64,000 nt of DNA from Pantoea agglomerans (GCF_020149765.1 NZ_CP083809.1:3162001-3226000); one strand, 5' to 3'; positions 27,785 to 37,636 are shown, numbered from the stretch's first letter. Numbers and translations: made by a program. Notes: a model not told the origin generated them from the sequence alone.

Positions 27785-28037
27785 CCCCAGCCCTCTGTAA
27801 ACAGCTTTGCCAGCCCTGTTCCGGCGCCTGCTGGCAGCCCGGCAACGTCGGCCAGCTCAGCGTCAGCCCCCACTGCAGCGCCGACTGCGCCGCCCAGAAA
27901 TCGCGATAGTGCTGCCGCTCATCCGCCACCAGCGACATCCCCTGCTCCAGCCGTTCCCGGCTGGCGTGCAGCGTCAGGCTGCCTGCCAGCAGGATCGTCA
28001 GTACCATGCCCAGCGCGCTGTTGCCTTGCTGATTCAC
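27642..28037 (-). CDS. ygdB: YgdB family prepilin-cluster protein
   Basis: A 131-residue protein with an N-terminal hydrophobic segment (GNSALGMVLTILLAGSLTL), the position and size of E. coli YgdB (135 residues). It shares with E. coli the WG-x-SWPTLP-like middle part and the GWIDYCPLAGARC C terminus. The family is found only in this ppdA-ppdB-ygdB-ppdC set and may be a minor pseudopilin of PilX/GspK type; exact function is unknown. It overlaps ppdB by 4 bp. Confidence 0.82.
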   Translation of the reverse strand: MNQQGNSALGMVLTILLAGSLTLHASRERLEQGMSLVADERQHYRDFWAAQSALQWGLTLSWPTLPGCQQAPEQGWQSCLQRAGDERALLKGRAAASEQALWRWVALEGARIRALPHGWIDYCPLAGARCL

Positions 28038-28567
28038 AAATTCTCTCCTTCAACCCAGCTCTCCAGCCTTTCCAGCCAGCGCCCGGCGCGCCCGGCCAGC
28101 CGCAGTTTAATCAGCGCGCCCGCGCGTTCGACGCTGAACTGCTCAACGGTGAGAAACGAAGGATCGGTCAGGCGCTCCCAGCCGGTTCCATCGCAGCTAT
28201 CCACGCCGCGCTGGGTTTCCAGCTGCTTTTGCCGCAGCCGGAAGCCGTAGTAATCGCTGTCGCTGTGGGTCACGCCTTCCCATTTGCCGTTGCTGTTGTC
28301 GTCCCAGCGCAGAAGCAGGCAGCTGGCGGAGAAGCTCAGCGCCGCCCCGCCGCACTCGCCGTTGCAGTAGCCGGCGCGGCGCACCGCTTTTTCCAGCGTC
28401 TGCATCAGCTGCTGCAGATCCTCCTGCAGCTGAACGCGCTGCTGCAGGCGCAGGCTTTCCCCAGTGAGCAGCGGTAAAAATCGTCCCGCGCTCAGCATCA
28501 GCACGGCGCTGACGGCCATCGCCACCAGCATCTCCAGCAGGCTGAATCCCGCTATCTTCAGTCGCAC
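28034..28567 (-). CDS. ppdB: Prepilin-like protein PpdB
   Basis: A 177-residue pseudopilin-like protein (E. coli PpdB 187). The prepilin peptidase site is GFSLLEMLVAMAVSAVLML near residue 7, with Glu5 of the mature protein preserved. RRAGYCNGEC and WDDNSNGKWEGV match the E. coli protein. It overlaps ppdA by 10 bp and ygdB by 4 bp, so the set is one operon. Confidence 0.88.
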   Translation of the reverse strand: MRLKIAGFSLLEMLVAMAVSAVLMLSAGRFLPLLTGESLRLQQRVQLQEDLQQLMQTLEKAVRRAGYCNGECGGAALSFSASCLLLRWDDNSNGKWEGVTHSDSDYYGFRLRQKQLETQRGVDSCDGTGWERLTDPSFLTVEQFSVERAGALIKLRLAGRAGRWLERLESWVEGENL

Positions 28568-29028
28568 CCCTGCTCCTCCGGCTGGCAGAGCCGAATGCGG
28601 CCGCGGGCGGAGATAATCAGCCGCAGCCTGCCGCTGGCGTTGCCGAACGCCAGGCTGCCCGCCTTCGCCATATTGCGGCGGCCGTAGAAGCCCGGCTCGC
28701 CCTGCAGCGCGGTCAGGCTAATACCGGAATAAGACGCCACAAACCGCAGCTGTCCGCCGCGCGCGCAGCCGCCGTCGGGTTTCGGGCCGCTGCCCAGACA
28801 GCCGCGCTCGCCCGGTATCAGCCAGAGCGCGCGATCCTGGTTCTGCCAGTTGGCCTGGGCGCGCAGCCGCTGTAAAAAGCCCTGCAGCTGTTGCGCCGTC
28901 TCGCGCAGCTGCTGTCGCTGCTGCCAGCGCTGCCAGCCCTGCAGCGCGCCGAGGCTGAGGCTGCCGATGATGACCAGCACGATCAGCAGCTCCGGCAGCG
29001 TAAAACCTCTGTCTCTCTCTTTTTCCAT
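28558..29028 (-). CDS. ppdA: Prepilin-like protein PpdA
   Basis: A 156-residue GspH/FimT-like minor pseudopilin. A short charged leader MEKERDRG precedes FTLPELLIVLVIIGSLSLGA, a typical type IV prepilin site and helix. ATG 29028 fits this leader; the longer in-frame start at 29127 would place 33 extra residues ahead of it. First gene of the ppdA-ppdB-ygdB-ppdC set, downstream of thyA and separated from it by the thyA terminator. Confidence 0.87.
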   Translation of the reverse strand: MEKERDRGFTLPELLIVLVIIGSLSLGALQGWQRWQQRQQLRETAQQLQGFLQRLRAQANWQNQDRALWLIPGERGCLGSGPKPDGGCARGGQLRFVASYSGISLTALQGEPGFYGRRNMAKAGSLAFGNASGRLRLIISARGRIRLCQPEEQGCD

Positions 29029-29158
29029 GACGCAACTCTGCCGCGCCGCGCGCGCCGCCGCCAGCGGTGCAGAGGGGAGATGCGCGCCGCTTTCCAGCCA
29101 AAATGATCGGGTTGCAGGCGGCCACAAAGAGATGCGAAGAGAGGCGCAAAATCAGGAT

Positions 29159-29193
29159 AAAAAAAGCCCCGGCGAGCAGGGCTGCGCCGGGGC
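29159..29193 (-). terminator. Intrinsic terminator of lgt-thyA
   Basis: A perfect 9-bp GC stem (29166-29174 with 29185-29193, 10-nt loop) is followed on the minus strand by seven T residues (29165-29159). Confidence 0.92.
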
Positions 29194-29215
29194 CTGATTA
29201 CCGCAGAGCGAGTCG

Positions 29216-30010
29216 CTACACCGCGACCGGTGCCTTAATGGCCGGATGCGGATCGTAGCCTTCGATCTCAAAGTCCTCGAAGCGGTAGTCGAAGATCGAG
29301 TCGGGCTTGCGCTTAATCACCAGCTTCGGCAGCGCACGCGGCTCGCGCGTCAGCTGCAGGCGCGCCTGCTCCAGATGGTTGCTGTAGAGGTGGGTGTCGC
29401 CGCCGGTCCAGACAAAATCGCCCACCTGCAGATCGCACTGCTGCGCCACCATATGCACCAGCAGCGCATAGCTGGCGATATTGAATGGCAGGCCGAGGAA
29501 AATATCGCAGGAGCGCTGATAGAGCTGGCAAGAGAGCTTACCGTCCGCCACGTAGAACTGGAAGAACGCGTGGCACGGCGCCAGCGCCATCTCGTCCAGC
29601 TCACCGACGTTCCACGCCGAGACGATAATGCGGCGTGAGTCGGGATCGCGCTTCAGCTGTTCGATAACCTTTGCAATCTGGTCGATCTCTTCGCCGCGCG
29701 CATTGCCCCAGCTGCGCCACTGTTTGCCGTAAACCGGGCCGAGGTCGCCGTTTTCATCCGCCCACTCGTCCCAGATAGTGACGTTGTTCTCTTTCAGGTA
29801 GCCGATATTGGTCTCCCCTTTCAGGAACCACAGCAGCTCGTGAATGATAGAGCGCAGATGAACTTTTTTCGTGGTCACCAGCGGAAAGCCGTCCTGCAGG
29901 TTGAAACGCATCTGGTGGCCGAAAATCGACAGCGTGCCGGTGCCGGTACGGTCAGATTTCGGCGTGCCGTGGTCCAGCACGTATTGCATCAGGTCCAGAT
30001 ACTGTTTCAT
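29216..30010 (-). CDS. thyA: Thymidylate synthase
   Basis: Methylates dUMP to dTMP with methylene-tetrahydrofolate. The 264 residues equal the E. coli length; the nucleophile is Cys146 in [12 protein letters not shown], and [13 protein letters not shown] and the C-terminal [10 protein letters not shown] are conserved. Its ATG overlaps the lgt stop by 4 bp, an lgt-thyA operon as in E. coli. Confidence 0.98.
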   Translation of the reverse strand: MKQYLDLMQYVLDHGTPKSDRTGTGTLSIFGHQMRFNLQDGFPLVTTKKVHLRSIIHELLWFLKGETNIGYLKENNVTIWDEWADENGDLGPVYGKQWRSWGNARGEEIDQIAKVIEQLKRDPDSRRIIVSAWNVGELDEMALAPCHAFFQFYVADGKLSCQLYQRSCDIFLGLPFNIASYALLVHMVAQQCDLQVGDFVWTGGDTHLYSNHLEQARLQLTREPRALPKLVIKRKPDSIFDYRFEDFEIEGYDPHPAIKAPVAV

Positions 30011-30888
30011 TTTACCTCTCGAGTCTGTTGCTGCGGGCGACGACGATACGCCCAGATCATCATAATAATGCCGGCCAGAATCATCGGTATGGAGAGGATC
30101 TGCCCCATACTGACGCCGCCCTCGAACAGGCCGAGCTGCGCGTCTGGCTGACGGAAGAATTCAACGATAATGCGAAACGCGCCGTAGCCGATAAGGAACA
30201 GGCCGGAAACGCTGCCCATCGGGCGCGGTTTGCGAATAAACAGGTTCAGAATAATAAACAGCACCACCCCTTCCAGCATCAGCTCATAGAGCTGCGAAGG
30301 ATGACGCGGCAGCACGCCGTAGGTGTTCAGCAGTTCCTGATAGCGCGGATTATTTACCGCCAGCGCCACATCTTCGCTGCGCGAGCCGGGGAAGAGCATG
30401 GCGAATTTAAAGTCAGGCGCGACGCGGCCCCACAGCTCGCCGTTGATAAAGTTGCCGAGACGGCCTGCGCCCAGGCCGAACGGGATCAGCGGCGCGATAA
30501 AGTCGGAGACCTGGAAAAAGGTGCGTTTGGTGCGGCGCGCAAAGATCAGCATCACCACGATAACGCCAATCAGGCCGCCGTGGAACGACATGCCGCCATC
30601 CCAGACTTTAAACAGGTAGAGCGGGTTTTCCAGAAACAGCGGCAGGTTGTAAAAGAGCACGTAGCCGATGCGGCCGCCAAGGAAGACGCCAAGGAAACCG
30701 GCGTAGAGCAGGTTTTCAACTTCCTCTTTTTTCCAGCCGCTGCCGGGTTTGTTGGCGCGGCGCACCGCCAGCCACATGGCAAAAATAAAGCCGACGAGGT
30801 ACATCAGTCCGTACCAGTGCAGCGAAACCGGTCCGACAGAGAAGATCACCGGATCGAACTGCGGAAAAGCGATATAGCCGTTATTCAT
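30007..30888 (-). CDS. lgt: Prolipoprotein diacylglyceryl transferase
   Basis: Inner-membrane enzyme that attaches diacylglycerol to the lipobox cysteine of prolipoproteins, the first step of lipoprotein maturation. The 293 residues contain several membrane helices. The conserved HGGLIG motif ([10 protein letters not shown]) and the Lgt signature [16 protein letters not shown] are both present. I chose the second of two adjacent ATGs (30888) because it aligns with E. coli MTSSYLHFP; 30891 is equally possible. It is upstream of thyA. Confidence 0.96.
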   Translation of the reverse strand: MNNGYIAFPQFDPVIFSVGPVSLHWYGLMYLVGFIFAMWLAVRRANKPGSGWKKEEVENLLYAGFLGVFLGGRIGYVLFYNLPLFLENPLYLFKVWDGGMSFHGGLIGVIVVMLIFARRTKRTFFQVSDFIAPLIPFGLGAGRLGNFINGELWGRVAPDFKFAMLFPGSRSEDVALAVNNPRYQELLNTYGVLPRHPSQLYELMLEGVVLFIILNLFIRKPRPMGSVSGLFLIGYGAFRIIVEFFRQPDAQLGLFEGGVSMGQILSIPMILAGIIMMIWAYRRRPQQQTREVK

Positions 30889-31007
30889 CATTCACCATTC
30901 AATTTTCAGCCCTGAAAAAGGGGCACCAGGCGGATATGTTAAAGGCTGCGCATCATAGCACAGCCTGATTTTTTACAGAGCAGCGTAAATGTAAACGAGG
31001 ATAACGC

Positions 31008-33254
31008 CTAGCGCCCGCCGCGGATCAGGCCGCCCAGGCCGCGCCGCTCCATAAAGGCGGCGACCAGATGGCGAACCTCCGTCGCGGTGTCTGCGCTCAG
31101 CCCCTGCTCGCTCAGCTTTTGCGTCTCTTCTTTATCCAGATGGCGCAGCAGATATTTTACGCGCGGCACGTTCTTGCCGTTCATGCTGAGATGGTGATAG
31201 CCCAGCCCCACCAGCAGCGCAACGCACATCGGATCGCCCGCCATTTCACCACAAAGGCAGAGTTCAAGATTCGCCAGACGGGCTTCGGTGGCAATCGCCT
31301 GCAGCGCGCGCAGCATCGCGGGATGCAGCGGATCGTAGAGGTTGGCGACGCGGGTATTATTGCGATCCACCGCCATCAGATACTGGGTGAGATCGTTGGT
31401 GCCGACCGAAACGAAATCGACGCGCGACTGCAGCTGCGGGATCATAAACAGCATCGACGGCACTTCAATCATCACGCCGATGCGCGGTTTAGGGATCGCA
31501 TAGCCCAGCATCTCCTCCACTTCCCGCCCGGCGCGCTGGATCAGCCGCACCGCGTCGTCGATCTCGTCGATATGGCTGATCATCGGCAGCAGAATGCTGA
31601 GGTTGCCGGAGGCGGCGTTGGCGCGCAGCATCGCACGCACCTGCACCAGGAAAATTTCCGGCTGATCGAGCGTCAGGCGGATGCCGCGCCAGCCGAGGCA
31701 GGGATTCTCTTCGCTGATCGGCATATAGGGCAGCTGCTTGTCGGCGCCGACGTCGAGCGTGCGCAGGGTGACCGGCTTGTTATGAAACAGCTGCAGCATG
31801 CCCTGATACTGCGCCACCTGCTCCTCTTCGGACGGGAAGCCGTTCTGCAGCATAAAGGGAATTTCCGTGCGGTAGAGGCCGATACCGTCCACCCAGTTGT
31901 CGAGCGTCTGTTCATGTTCGGGGCTGAGGCCGGCGTTAAGCATCACCTGAATACGCTCGCCGCTTTTCAGCTCGCCCGGCTGATCCACCACCCCTTCCGC
32001 CATTTTGCTCAGCGCGTTCTCTTCGCTGATCAGGCGCTGATACTCCTGCACCAGCACCGGCTCGGGATCGATCAGCAGCTCGCCGCGATAGCCGTCGACA
32101 ATCAGCAGGCGTTTATTTAGCTGCGCGGGCAGGATGTCGGCGCCCATCACCGTGGGGATGCCCATGGCGCGCGTCAGGATCGCGGCGTGCGAGTTAGCCG
32201 CGCCGTCGCGCACCACGATGCCCGCCAGCCGCTCGTGCGGCAGCTCCGCCAGCGTGGTGGCGGTAAGCTCGTCGGCCACCAGCACAAAGCGCTCCGGCCA
32301 GGCGTTGGTGCCGACCACCGAGTCATCAAGATGAAACAGCAGGCGCTGGCCCAGCACGCGCAGATCGCCCGCGCGCTCGCGCAGATAGCTGTCGCTCAGG
32401 CTGGCGAACTGGGCGGCGAATTTCTCAATAACCTTTTTTACCGCCCATTCGGCCACCGATCCCTGCTCGATCTCGTCGAACAGATCCTTTTTCAGGCGGG
32501 CGTCGGTTAGCAGGTGGGAGTAGAGATCGAAGATCGCCGCGCTCTCTTTCTGCACGCCGGCGGCAAAACGTTTGCTGAAGCGGCGGAATTCGCTGGCGGC
32601 TTCGCTCATCGCCAGCACCAGCCGCTCGCGTTCGCGCTGCACGTCGAGCGTCGAGGCGGCGGAAACCTGATCCAGCAGCGGCTGCGTTTCGTCGACCCAG
32701 CCTGGGGCAACGGCGACGCCCGGCGCGGCGGCGATGGCACGCACCCGCGTCTGGCGGAACTGGCCGAAGAGCTGGCCGAGCTGCGACTGCGACAGCAGCG
32801 TCGCCATCTGCGTCGCCAGCGTTACCAGGAAGGACTCTTCGCTCTCGTCGAACTGTCGGTGTTCGCGCTGCTGCACCACCAGCACGCCCAGCAGCTGGCG
32901 ACGGCTGATGATCGGCACGCCGAGAAATGAGCGATAGCGCTCTTCTTTCACGGCAGGAATATATTTAAAGCTGGGGTGGCTTTGCGCATCCGCAAGGTTG
33001 ATGGGTTCGGCGAGACGCCCCACCAGGCCGACGATCCCTTCATCGAACGCCAGCGTGACGGTGCGCCCGCGCGGCTTTTTCAGGCCGCGCGTGGCCATAA
33101 GGTAATAGCAATGGTGATCGTGATCCGCGAGATAAACGGAGCAGACCTCCGTATCCATCGCCAGGCAAATCTCATTGACCAGGATGTCGAGCGCGTCGTT
33201 AAGCCGCGGCGCGCCCGCCACCTTTTCTACTATTTCGCGCAACTGAGTGAGCAT
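31008..33254 (-). CDS. ptsP: Phosphoenolpyruvate-protein phosphotransferase PtsP (enzyme I-Ntr)
   Basis: First enzyme of the nitrogen phosphotransferase chain (PtsP-PtsO-PtsN) that links nitrogen status to potassium and other functions. The 748 residues equal E. coli PtsP. An N-terminal GAF domain covers about 1-165 (MLTQLREIVEKVAGAPRLND), followed by the enzyme I domains with the phosphohistidine in GAANSHAAILTRAMGIPT and the PEP-binding barrel ending in LCLCGEMAGDP. It starts 11 bp after the rppH stop, so the two are probably cotranscribed. Confidence 0.97.
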   Translation of the reverse strand: MLTQLREIVEKVAGAPRLNDALDILVNEICLAMDTEVCSVYLADHDHHCYYLMATRGLKKPRGRTVTLAFDEGIVGLVGRLAEPINLADAQSHPSFKYIPAVKEERYRSFLGVPIISRRQLLGVLVVQQREHRQFDESEESFLVTLATQMATLLSQSQLGQLFGQFRQTRVRAIAAAPGVAVAPGWVDETQPLLDQVSAASTLDVQRERERLVLAMSEAASEFRRFSKRFAAGVQKESAAIFDLYSHLLTDARLKKDLFDEIEQGSVAEWAVKKVIEKFAAQFASLSDSYLRERAGDLRVLGQRLLFHLDDSVVGTNAWPERFVLVADELTATTLAELPHERLAGIVVRDGAANSHAAILTRAMGIPTVMGADILPAQLNKRLLIVDGYRGELLIDPEPVLVQEYQRLISEENALSKMAEGVVDQPGELKSGERIQVMLNAGLSPEHEQTLDNWVDGIGLYRTEIPFMLQNGFPSEEEQVAQYQGMLQLFHNKPVTLRTLDVGADKQLPYMPISEENPCLGWRGIRLTLDQPEIFLVQVRAMLRANAASGNLSILLPMISHIDEIDDAVRLIQRAGREVEEMLGYAIPKPRIGVMIEVPSMLFMIPQLQSRVDFVSVGTNDLTQYLMAVDRNNTRVANLYDPLHPAMLRALQAIATEARLANLELCLCGEMAGDPMCVALLVGLGYHHLSMNGKNVPRVKYLLRHLDKEETQKLSEQGLSADTATEVRHLVAAFMERRGLGGLIRGGR

Positions 33255-33265
33255 AAGGGCGTGGC

Positions 33266-33796
33266 CTATCCTCTTTTCCGTCGATGGGCTGGCGCGCTGC
33301 GCTGCTGCCCCGCACTCTCCTGCATCGACATTACCACGCCAGCGAATTCCTTCATTACGCGACGGTAGACGTCACGTTTAAAGGAGACAACCTGACGCAC
33401 CGGATACCAGAAGCTTACCCAGCGCCAGCCGTCGAACTCCGGCGTGCTGCTGTGTTGCACATTGATATCCGCGTCACTGCTCATCAACTGCAGAAGAAAC
33501 CACTTTTGTTTCTGGCCGATACACACCGGCTTCGTGTCCCAACGCACCAAACGTTTTGGCAATTTGTAGCGCAACCAGTTACGGGTAGATGCAAGTATTC
33601 GAACATCTTTACGGTGTAAACCCACTTCTTCGAACAGTTCGCGATACATCGCCTGTTCGGCGGTTTCACCGGGATTGATGCCTCCCTGAGGAAACTGCCA
33701 GGAGTGCTGTCCGAAGCGCCTGGCCCACAACACTTGTCCTTGCCTGTTACAGATTACGATACCAACATTCGGGCGGTAGCCATCATCATCGATCAC
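33266..33796 (-). CDS. rppH: RNA pyrophosphohydrolase RppH
   Basis: Nudix hydrolase that removes pyrophosphate from the 5' end of mRNA and so triggers RNase E-dependent decay. The 176 residues equal E. coli RppH. The complete Nudix box runs from Gly38 to Leu60 ([14 protein letters not shown] then RELFEEVGL). Upstream is the DnaA-box region; downstream is ptsP. Confidence 0.97.
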   Translation of the reverse strand: MIDDDGYRPNVGIVICNRQGQVLWARRFGQHSWQFPQGGINPGETAEQAMYRELFEEVGLHRKDVRILASTRNWLRYKLPKRLVRWDTKPVCIGQKQKWFLLQLMSSDADINVQHSSTPEFDGWRWVSFWYPVRQVVSFKRDVYRRVMKEFAGVVMSMQESAGQQRSAPAHRRKRG

Positions 33797-34482
33797 TGGA
33801 CTACCTCAAAGCTAAATTTGAATAGCCTGATTGTTTCACACTCCTTACAGGCGGTAAACCACTGGATTAACGGGAAGAACGCGGTGCTCAACCTGGATAA
33901 CTCACAGTATTGGCCCGAGTTATAAACAATTAAGGCGGCAAAGCGCCGATCTTATTCACGTTTTCTGTGGATAGCTTTGTGCAGAACACGGGAATTAGCT
34001 GAATAAACTTTTATGGCCCTGAACCACCCCACAAATGAACAACCTGCTTTTAACCATTTAAAACATGAACTTAAATCACTCTTATTCAGAATTAAAATAG
34101 CTGATTTTGCGGTGAACGACGCGAAAGCGTTTTAGCTGGTTAAAGATCAAGCGACGCCGTTTTTATCCACAGACAATGCAGTAAACTTGCTCATCAGCGG
34201 ATAAAAAAGCGGCTTTTCCGCCGAAGTCAAGGCTGTAAATGGAACCAGTAATGGGGATGAGGTGGGGTTATCCCACCGATCTGTGGATAACTCAGGCGAA
34301 GATCCTGTTCATTAATGCCCTCAGTCCGGGATAACCTTGTGCCGTAATGGAAAGTCAGCACCGGGGGCGATTAAAAAAGCGCGGCGAATCATGCTATTAT
34401 CAACGCTCTTTATCCTGACGCCGCTGTGGGAAAAGTTGCCGGGAAAAAAATTGTCTATTTTTTGACCAGTTGAGTATTCGCT
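33797..34482. other. Gene-free region between rppH and mutH, DARS2-like
   Basis: A 686-bp AT-rich stretch without a credible gene separates divergent rppH and mutH. It contains a cluster of DnaA boxes: three in the core described separately, plus a perfect TTATCCACA (34163-34171, plus) and a perfect box in the minus orientation (34282-34290), and near-matches at 34082-34090 and 33892-33900. E. coli carries the DnaA-reactivating sequence DARS2 in exactly this interval. DARS2 promotes exchange of ADP for ATP on DnaA with help from IHF and Fis; I could not call IHF or Fis sites with confidence. Confidence 0.82.
33952..33986. promoter_or_regulatory. DARS2-type core of three DnaA boxes
   Basis: TTATTCACG (33952-33960, plus), TGTGGATAG (33966-33974, minus-oriented) and TGTGCAGAA (33978-33986, minus-oriented) are packed in 35 bp. 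One inverted against two direct boxes is the arrangement described for the DARS core boxes I-III. Each deviates from consensus by one base, as expected for weak boxes. Confidence 0.78.
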
Positions 34483-35160
34483 ATGTTCCAGCTCCCTGAT
34501 CCGCCCGAAAATGAATCTGTTCTCCTGGCTCGCGCCCATGCGCTGGCGGGCCAGACGCTGGCAGCCCTGGCCTCGCAGGCCGCCTTGCCGATGCCGGCCG
34601 ATCTGAAACGCGATAAAGGCTGGGTCGGCATGCTGCTGGAGCGCTATCTGGGCGCCAGCGCAGGCAGCAAGGCGGAGCAGGATTTCGCCCATCTCGGTAT
34701 TGAACTCAAAACCATCCCCATTGACGCCCAGGGCAAACCGCTGGAAACCACCTTTGTCTGCGTGGCGCCGCTCACCGGAAACAGCGGCGTAACCTGGGAG
34801 ACGAGCCATGTGCGCCACAAGCTGGCGCACGTGCTCTGGATCCCGGTGGAGGGCGATCGCGCGATCCCGCTCGCACAGCGCCGCGTCGGCGCGCCGCTGC
34901 TGTGGAGTCCGAACGAAGAGGAGGATCGCAGGCTGCGCCACGACTGGGAGGAGCTGATGGATATGATCGTGCTGGGCCAGGTCGAACGCATCACCGCGCG
35001 CCACGGTGCCTGGCTGCAGATCCGGCCGAAAGCCGCCAACAGCCGGGCGCTGACCGAGGGCATCGGCGAACACGGCGAGCCGATTATGACGCTGCCGCGC
35101 GGTTTCTACCTGAAAAAGAGCTTCACCGCCCCGCTGCTGGCGCGTCATTTTTTACTGTAA
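34483..35160 (+). CDS. mutH: DNA mismatch repair endonuclease MutH
   Basis: Nicks the unmethylated strand at hemimethylated GATC after MutS-MutL activation. It has 225 residues (E. coli 229). The catalytic D-x(6)-E-x-K residues are Asp67, Glu74 and Lys76 ([10 protein letters not shown]). [17 protein letters not shown] and [19 protein letters not shown] match the family. Its presence implies a Dam/MutHLS-type genome, in line with the enterobacterial context. Confidence 0.97.
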   Translation: MFQLPDPPENESVLLARAHALAGQTLAALASQAALPMPADLKRDKGWVGMLLERYLGASAGSKAEQDFAHLGIELKTIPIDAQGKPLETTFVCVAPLTGNSGVTWETSHVRHKLAHVLWIPVEGDRAIPLAQRRVGAPLLWSPNEEEDRRLRHDWEELMDMIVLGQVERITARHGAWLQIRPKAANSRALTEGIGEHGEPIMTLPRGFYLKKSFTAPLLARHFLL

Positions 35161-35220
35161 GTTCATTGATGCGGATGCGTATAATCGCCGTTTAATTTTC
35201 GTTTAAGATTGAGTGTGCGC

Positions 35221-35931
35221 ATGTTTGAGTGGATAACCGATCCCAACGCCTGGCTGGCGCTGGGCACGCTGACCATCCTCGAAGTGGTTCTTGGCATTGA
35301 TAATATTATTTTCCTCTCTCTGGTGGTGGCGAAACTGCCTAAGCATCAGCAGGCCAGCGCGCGTCGTCTCGGCCTGATGGGCGCGATGCTGATGCGTCTC
35401 GCCCTGCTGGCCTCTATCGCCTGGGTCGCGCGGCTGACCCATCCGCTGTTTACCCTGTTCGATCACGCCTTCTCCTGGCGCGATCTGATCCTGCTCGGCG
35501 GCGGTCTGTTTCTGCTGTGGAAGTCGAGTATGGAGATCCATGAAACCATCGAAGGCGGCGAAGAGGAGCATAAAACCAATGTGCACTCCTTCCTGGGCGC
35601 TATCGTGCAGATCATGCTGCTGGATATTATCTTCAGCCTGGATTCGGTGATTACCGCCGTTGGCCTTTCCGATCATCTCTTTATTATGATGGCGGCCGTG
35701 GTGATCGCCGTGCTGATGATGATGTTTGCCGCGCGCGCCATCGGCGAGTTTGTCGATCGCCATCCGTCGATCAAAATGCTCGCCCTCTCCTTTTTAATTC
35801 TGGTGGGTTTTACCCTGATTCTGGAGAGTTTCGCGGTTCATGTACCAAAAGGTTACATTTATTTCGCCATGTTCTTCTCCATGGCCGTTGAGTGCCTGAA
35901 CCTGATGCGCACTAAGAAAAGCGCGACGTAA
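35221..35931 (+). CDS. ygdQ: TerC family membrane protein YgdQ
   Basis: A 236-residue inner-membrane protein with about seven hydrophobic helices and the TerC signature EVVLGIDNIIFLSLVV near residue 20, plus LDIIFSLDSVITAVGL around residue 140. E. coli YgdQ has 237 residues. TerC-family members are linked to metal ion handling; the specific substrate is unknown. I chose ATG 35221; GTG and TTG codons just upstream are in frame but not conserved. Confidence 0.92.
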   Translation: MFEWITDPNAWLALGTLTILEVVLGIDNIIFLSLVVAKLPKHQQASARRLGLMGAMLMRLALLASIAWVARLTHPLFTLFDHAFSWRDLILLGGGLFLLWKSSMEIHETIEGGEEEHKTNVHSFLGAIVQIMLLDIIFSLDSVITAVGLSDHLFIMMAAVVIAVLMMMFAARAIGEFVDRHPSIKMLALSFLILVGFTLILESFAVHVPKGYIYFAMFFSMAVECLNLMRTKKSAT

Positions 35932-35939
35932 AATGTCAA

Positions 35940-35970
35940 GGGCGGCTACGGGCCGCCCTTTTATTTTCAG
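35940..35970 (+). terminator. Intrinsic terminator of ygdQ
   Basis: A perfect 7-bp GC stem (35940-35946 with 35952-35958, 5-nt loop) is followed by TTTTATTTTC. Confidence 0.92.
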
Positions 35971-36091
35971 ATTCATGCGATAACGCAAAGCGCCAAAACG
36001 ATTTATTACTACACTTTTTGCAGTTAATGCCGCTGGCCTCTGACGAGGCGACGCGGCCCACTGGCTGACGGGAGTGAGAGGAATAAGCGTG

Positions 36092-36310
36092 ATGAAAGAG
36101 TTGGCGGGCGTAGCAGTGTTGATGTTTGCCGCCGTTACACTGAGCGGATGCAGTTCAGATTATGTAATGGCAACAAAAAATGGCCAGATGATTATGACGG
36201 AAGGCAAGCCGACCATTGATAAAGAGACCGGTCTGGTGAAATATACCGATCAGTCCGGCCATGAAGTGCAGATCAATGGCGACGAAGTGTCGACCATTAT
36301 TGAGCGTTAA
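36092..36310 (+). CDS. ygdR: DUF903 family lipoprotein YgdR
   Basis: A 72-residue lipoprotein, same length as E. coli YgdR. Lipobox LSGC (Cys20) is followed by SSDYVMATKNGQMIMTEGKP and a C-terminal VSTIIER. It is a paralogue of YgdI at 7901-8122, with the same D/NYVM-T-G-x(3)-S/T-EGKP core. Function is unknown. ATG 36092 was chosen for the signal peptide; the GTG just before it is in frame. Confidence 0.92.
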   Translation: MKELAGVAVLMFAAVTLSGCSSDYVMATKNGQMIMTEGKPTIDKETGLVKYTDQSGHEVQINGDEVSTIIER

Positions 36311-36450
36311 GTGCCATTTCAGCTCACCTGTCCCGCAATTTGTCCGGACAGGTGATTTCCCCGATTTTCCCCACTTCCTTCCCCGCTGATTCACGCGCTA
36401 TAGTCCCACAGGACACACCATTACATTCCATAAAAATAAGGAAGACGGCT

Positions 36451-37491
36451 ATGCACTATCACCGTATCCCCCATAGCACGCTGGAAGTGAGTCAGTTGGG
36501 GTTGGGAACCATGACCTTTGGTGAACAGAATAGCGAAGCCGACGCCCACGAGCAGCTCGATTTCGCCATCGCCAGCGGCATTAATTTTATCGATACCGCT
36601 GAAATGTATCCGGTGCCGCCGCGCCCGGAAACCCAGGGGTTGACCGAACAGTACATCGGCAGCTGGCTGAAGAAGCGCGGCAGCCGTGACAAGGTGATCC
36701 TCGCCAGCAAAGTGGCGGGCCCGTCGCGCGGCGCGGACGCGTCGATTCGCCCGAATCAGGCGCTGGATCGCAAGAATATCCGCGACGCGCTGGACGCCAG
36801 CCTGAAGCGCCTCAACACCGACTACCTCGACCTTTACCAGCTGCACTGGCCGCAGCGCCAGACCAATTACTTTGGCAAGCTGGGCTATCAGTACAGCGAG
36901 AACACCATTCCCGTTACGCTGCTGGAGACGCTGGAAGCGCTGGCCGAGCAGGTGCGTGCCGGTAAAATTCGCTATATCGGCGTGTCGAACGAAACGGCCT
37001 GGGGCGTGATGCGCTATCTGCAGCTGGCGGAGAAGCACGAGCTGCCGCGCATCGTGACCATTCAGAATCCCTATAGCCTGCTGAACCGCAGTTTTGAGGT
37101 GGGCCTGGCGGAAATCAGCCAGCATGAAGGCGTTGAGCTGTTGGCTTACTCCAGCCTCGCTTTCGGCACCCTGAGCGGCAAATATCTGAACGGCGCGAAA
37201 CCAGCCGGGGCGCGCAATACGCTGTTCAGCCGCTTTACGCGCTACAGCGGCGAGCAGTCGCAGCTGGCGATTGCCGAATATGTGGCGCTGGCGCAGAAGC
37301 ATCGCCTGGATCCGTCGCAGATGGCGCTGGCCTATGTGCGTCAGCAGCCGTTCGTCGCCAGCACCCTGCTGGGCGCCACCACGATGGAGCAGCTGAAGAC
37401 CAATATCGACAGCTTCAACCTGACGCTGGACGCGGAGGTTCTGGAAGGGATTGAGGCGATTCACCGCCGCTACACCTATCCGGCACCTTAA
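36451..37491 (+). CDS. tas: Aldo/keto reductase Tas
   Basis: NADPH-dependent aldo/keto reductase of the Tas/potassium-channel beta-subunit-like group; E. coli Tas was found as a suppressor of a tyrosine auxotrophy and its natural substrate is uncertain. The 346 residues equal E. coli Tas. Visible are GLGTMTFGEQNSEADAHEQL, the catalytic Asp-Tyr segment FIDTAEMYPVPP and YLDLYQLHWPQR. The ATG at 36451 has an AAGGAAG ribosome site. Its stop is followed by the repeat element copy B and convergent dinB. Confidence 0.95.
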   Translation: MHYHRIPHSTLEVSQLGLGTMTFGEQNSEADAHEQLDFAIASGINFIDTAEMYPVPPRPETQGLTEQYIGSWLKKRGSRDKVILASKVAGPSRGADASIRPNQALDRKNIRDALDASLKRLNTDYLDLYQLHWPQRQTNYFGKLGYQYSENTIPVTLLETLEALAEQVRAGKIRYIGVSNETAWGVMRYLQLAEKHELPRIVTIQNPYSLLNRSFEVGLAEISQHEGVELLAYSSLAFGTLSGKYLNGAKPAGARNTLFSRFTRYSGEQSQLAIAEYVALAQKHRLDPSQMALAYVRQQPFVASTLLGATTMEQLKTNIDSFNLTLDAEVLEGIEAIHRRYTYPAP

Positions 37492-37499
37492 GATGCGCA

Positions 37500-37620
37500 G
37501 AAGGCACAATGGCTTAGCAAGCGGATAGCCTTGCCCGCAGAGCAAAGCGTCCCGCGCCAGGGACAAAAACGCCGTGCGTTGGCCCGATACGGGCGCACCT
37601 CAGGGATGAGGTGCGTACTG
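37500..37620. repeat. Dispersed palindromic intergenic element, copy B
   Basis: This lies between the convergent ends of tas and dinB. It contains the core GAGCAAAGCGTCC (37540-37552), continuing as CGCG as in copy C, and a perfect 9-bp hairpin (37594-37602 with 37607-37615, loop GGGA). It coincides with the point where synteny with E. coli changes. Confidence 0.6.
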
Positions 37621-37636
37621 GTTTTTCCCTGTCTGA

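Noticed and set aside
33704..33925. A 73-codon open frame reaching into the rppH-mutH gap
   Set aside because: It starts inside rppH in antisense, has no ribosome site and overlaps the DnaA-box region.
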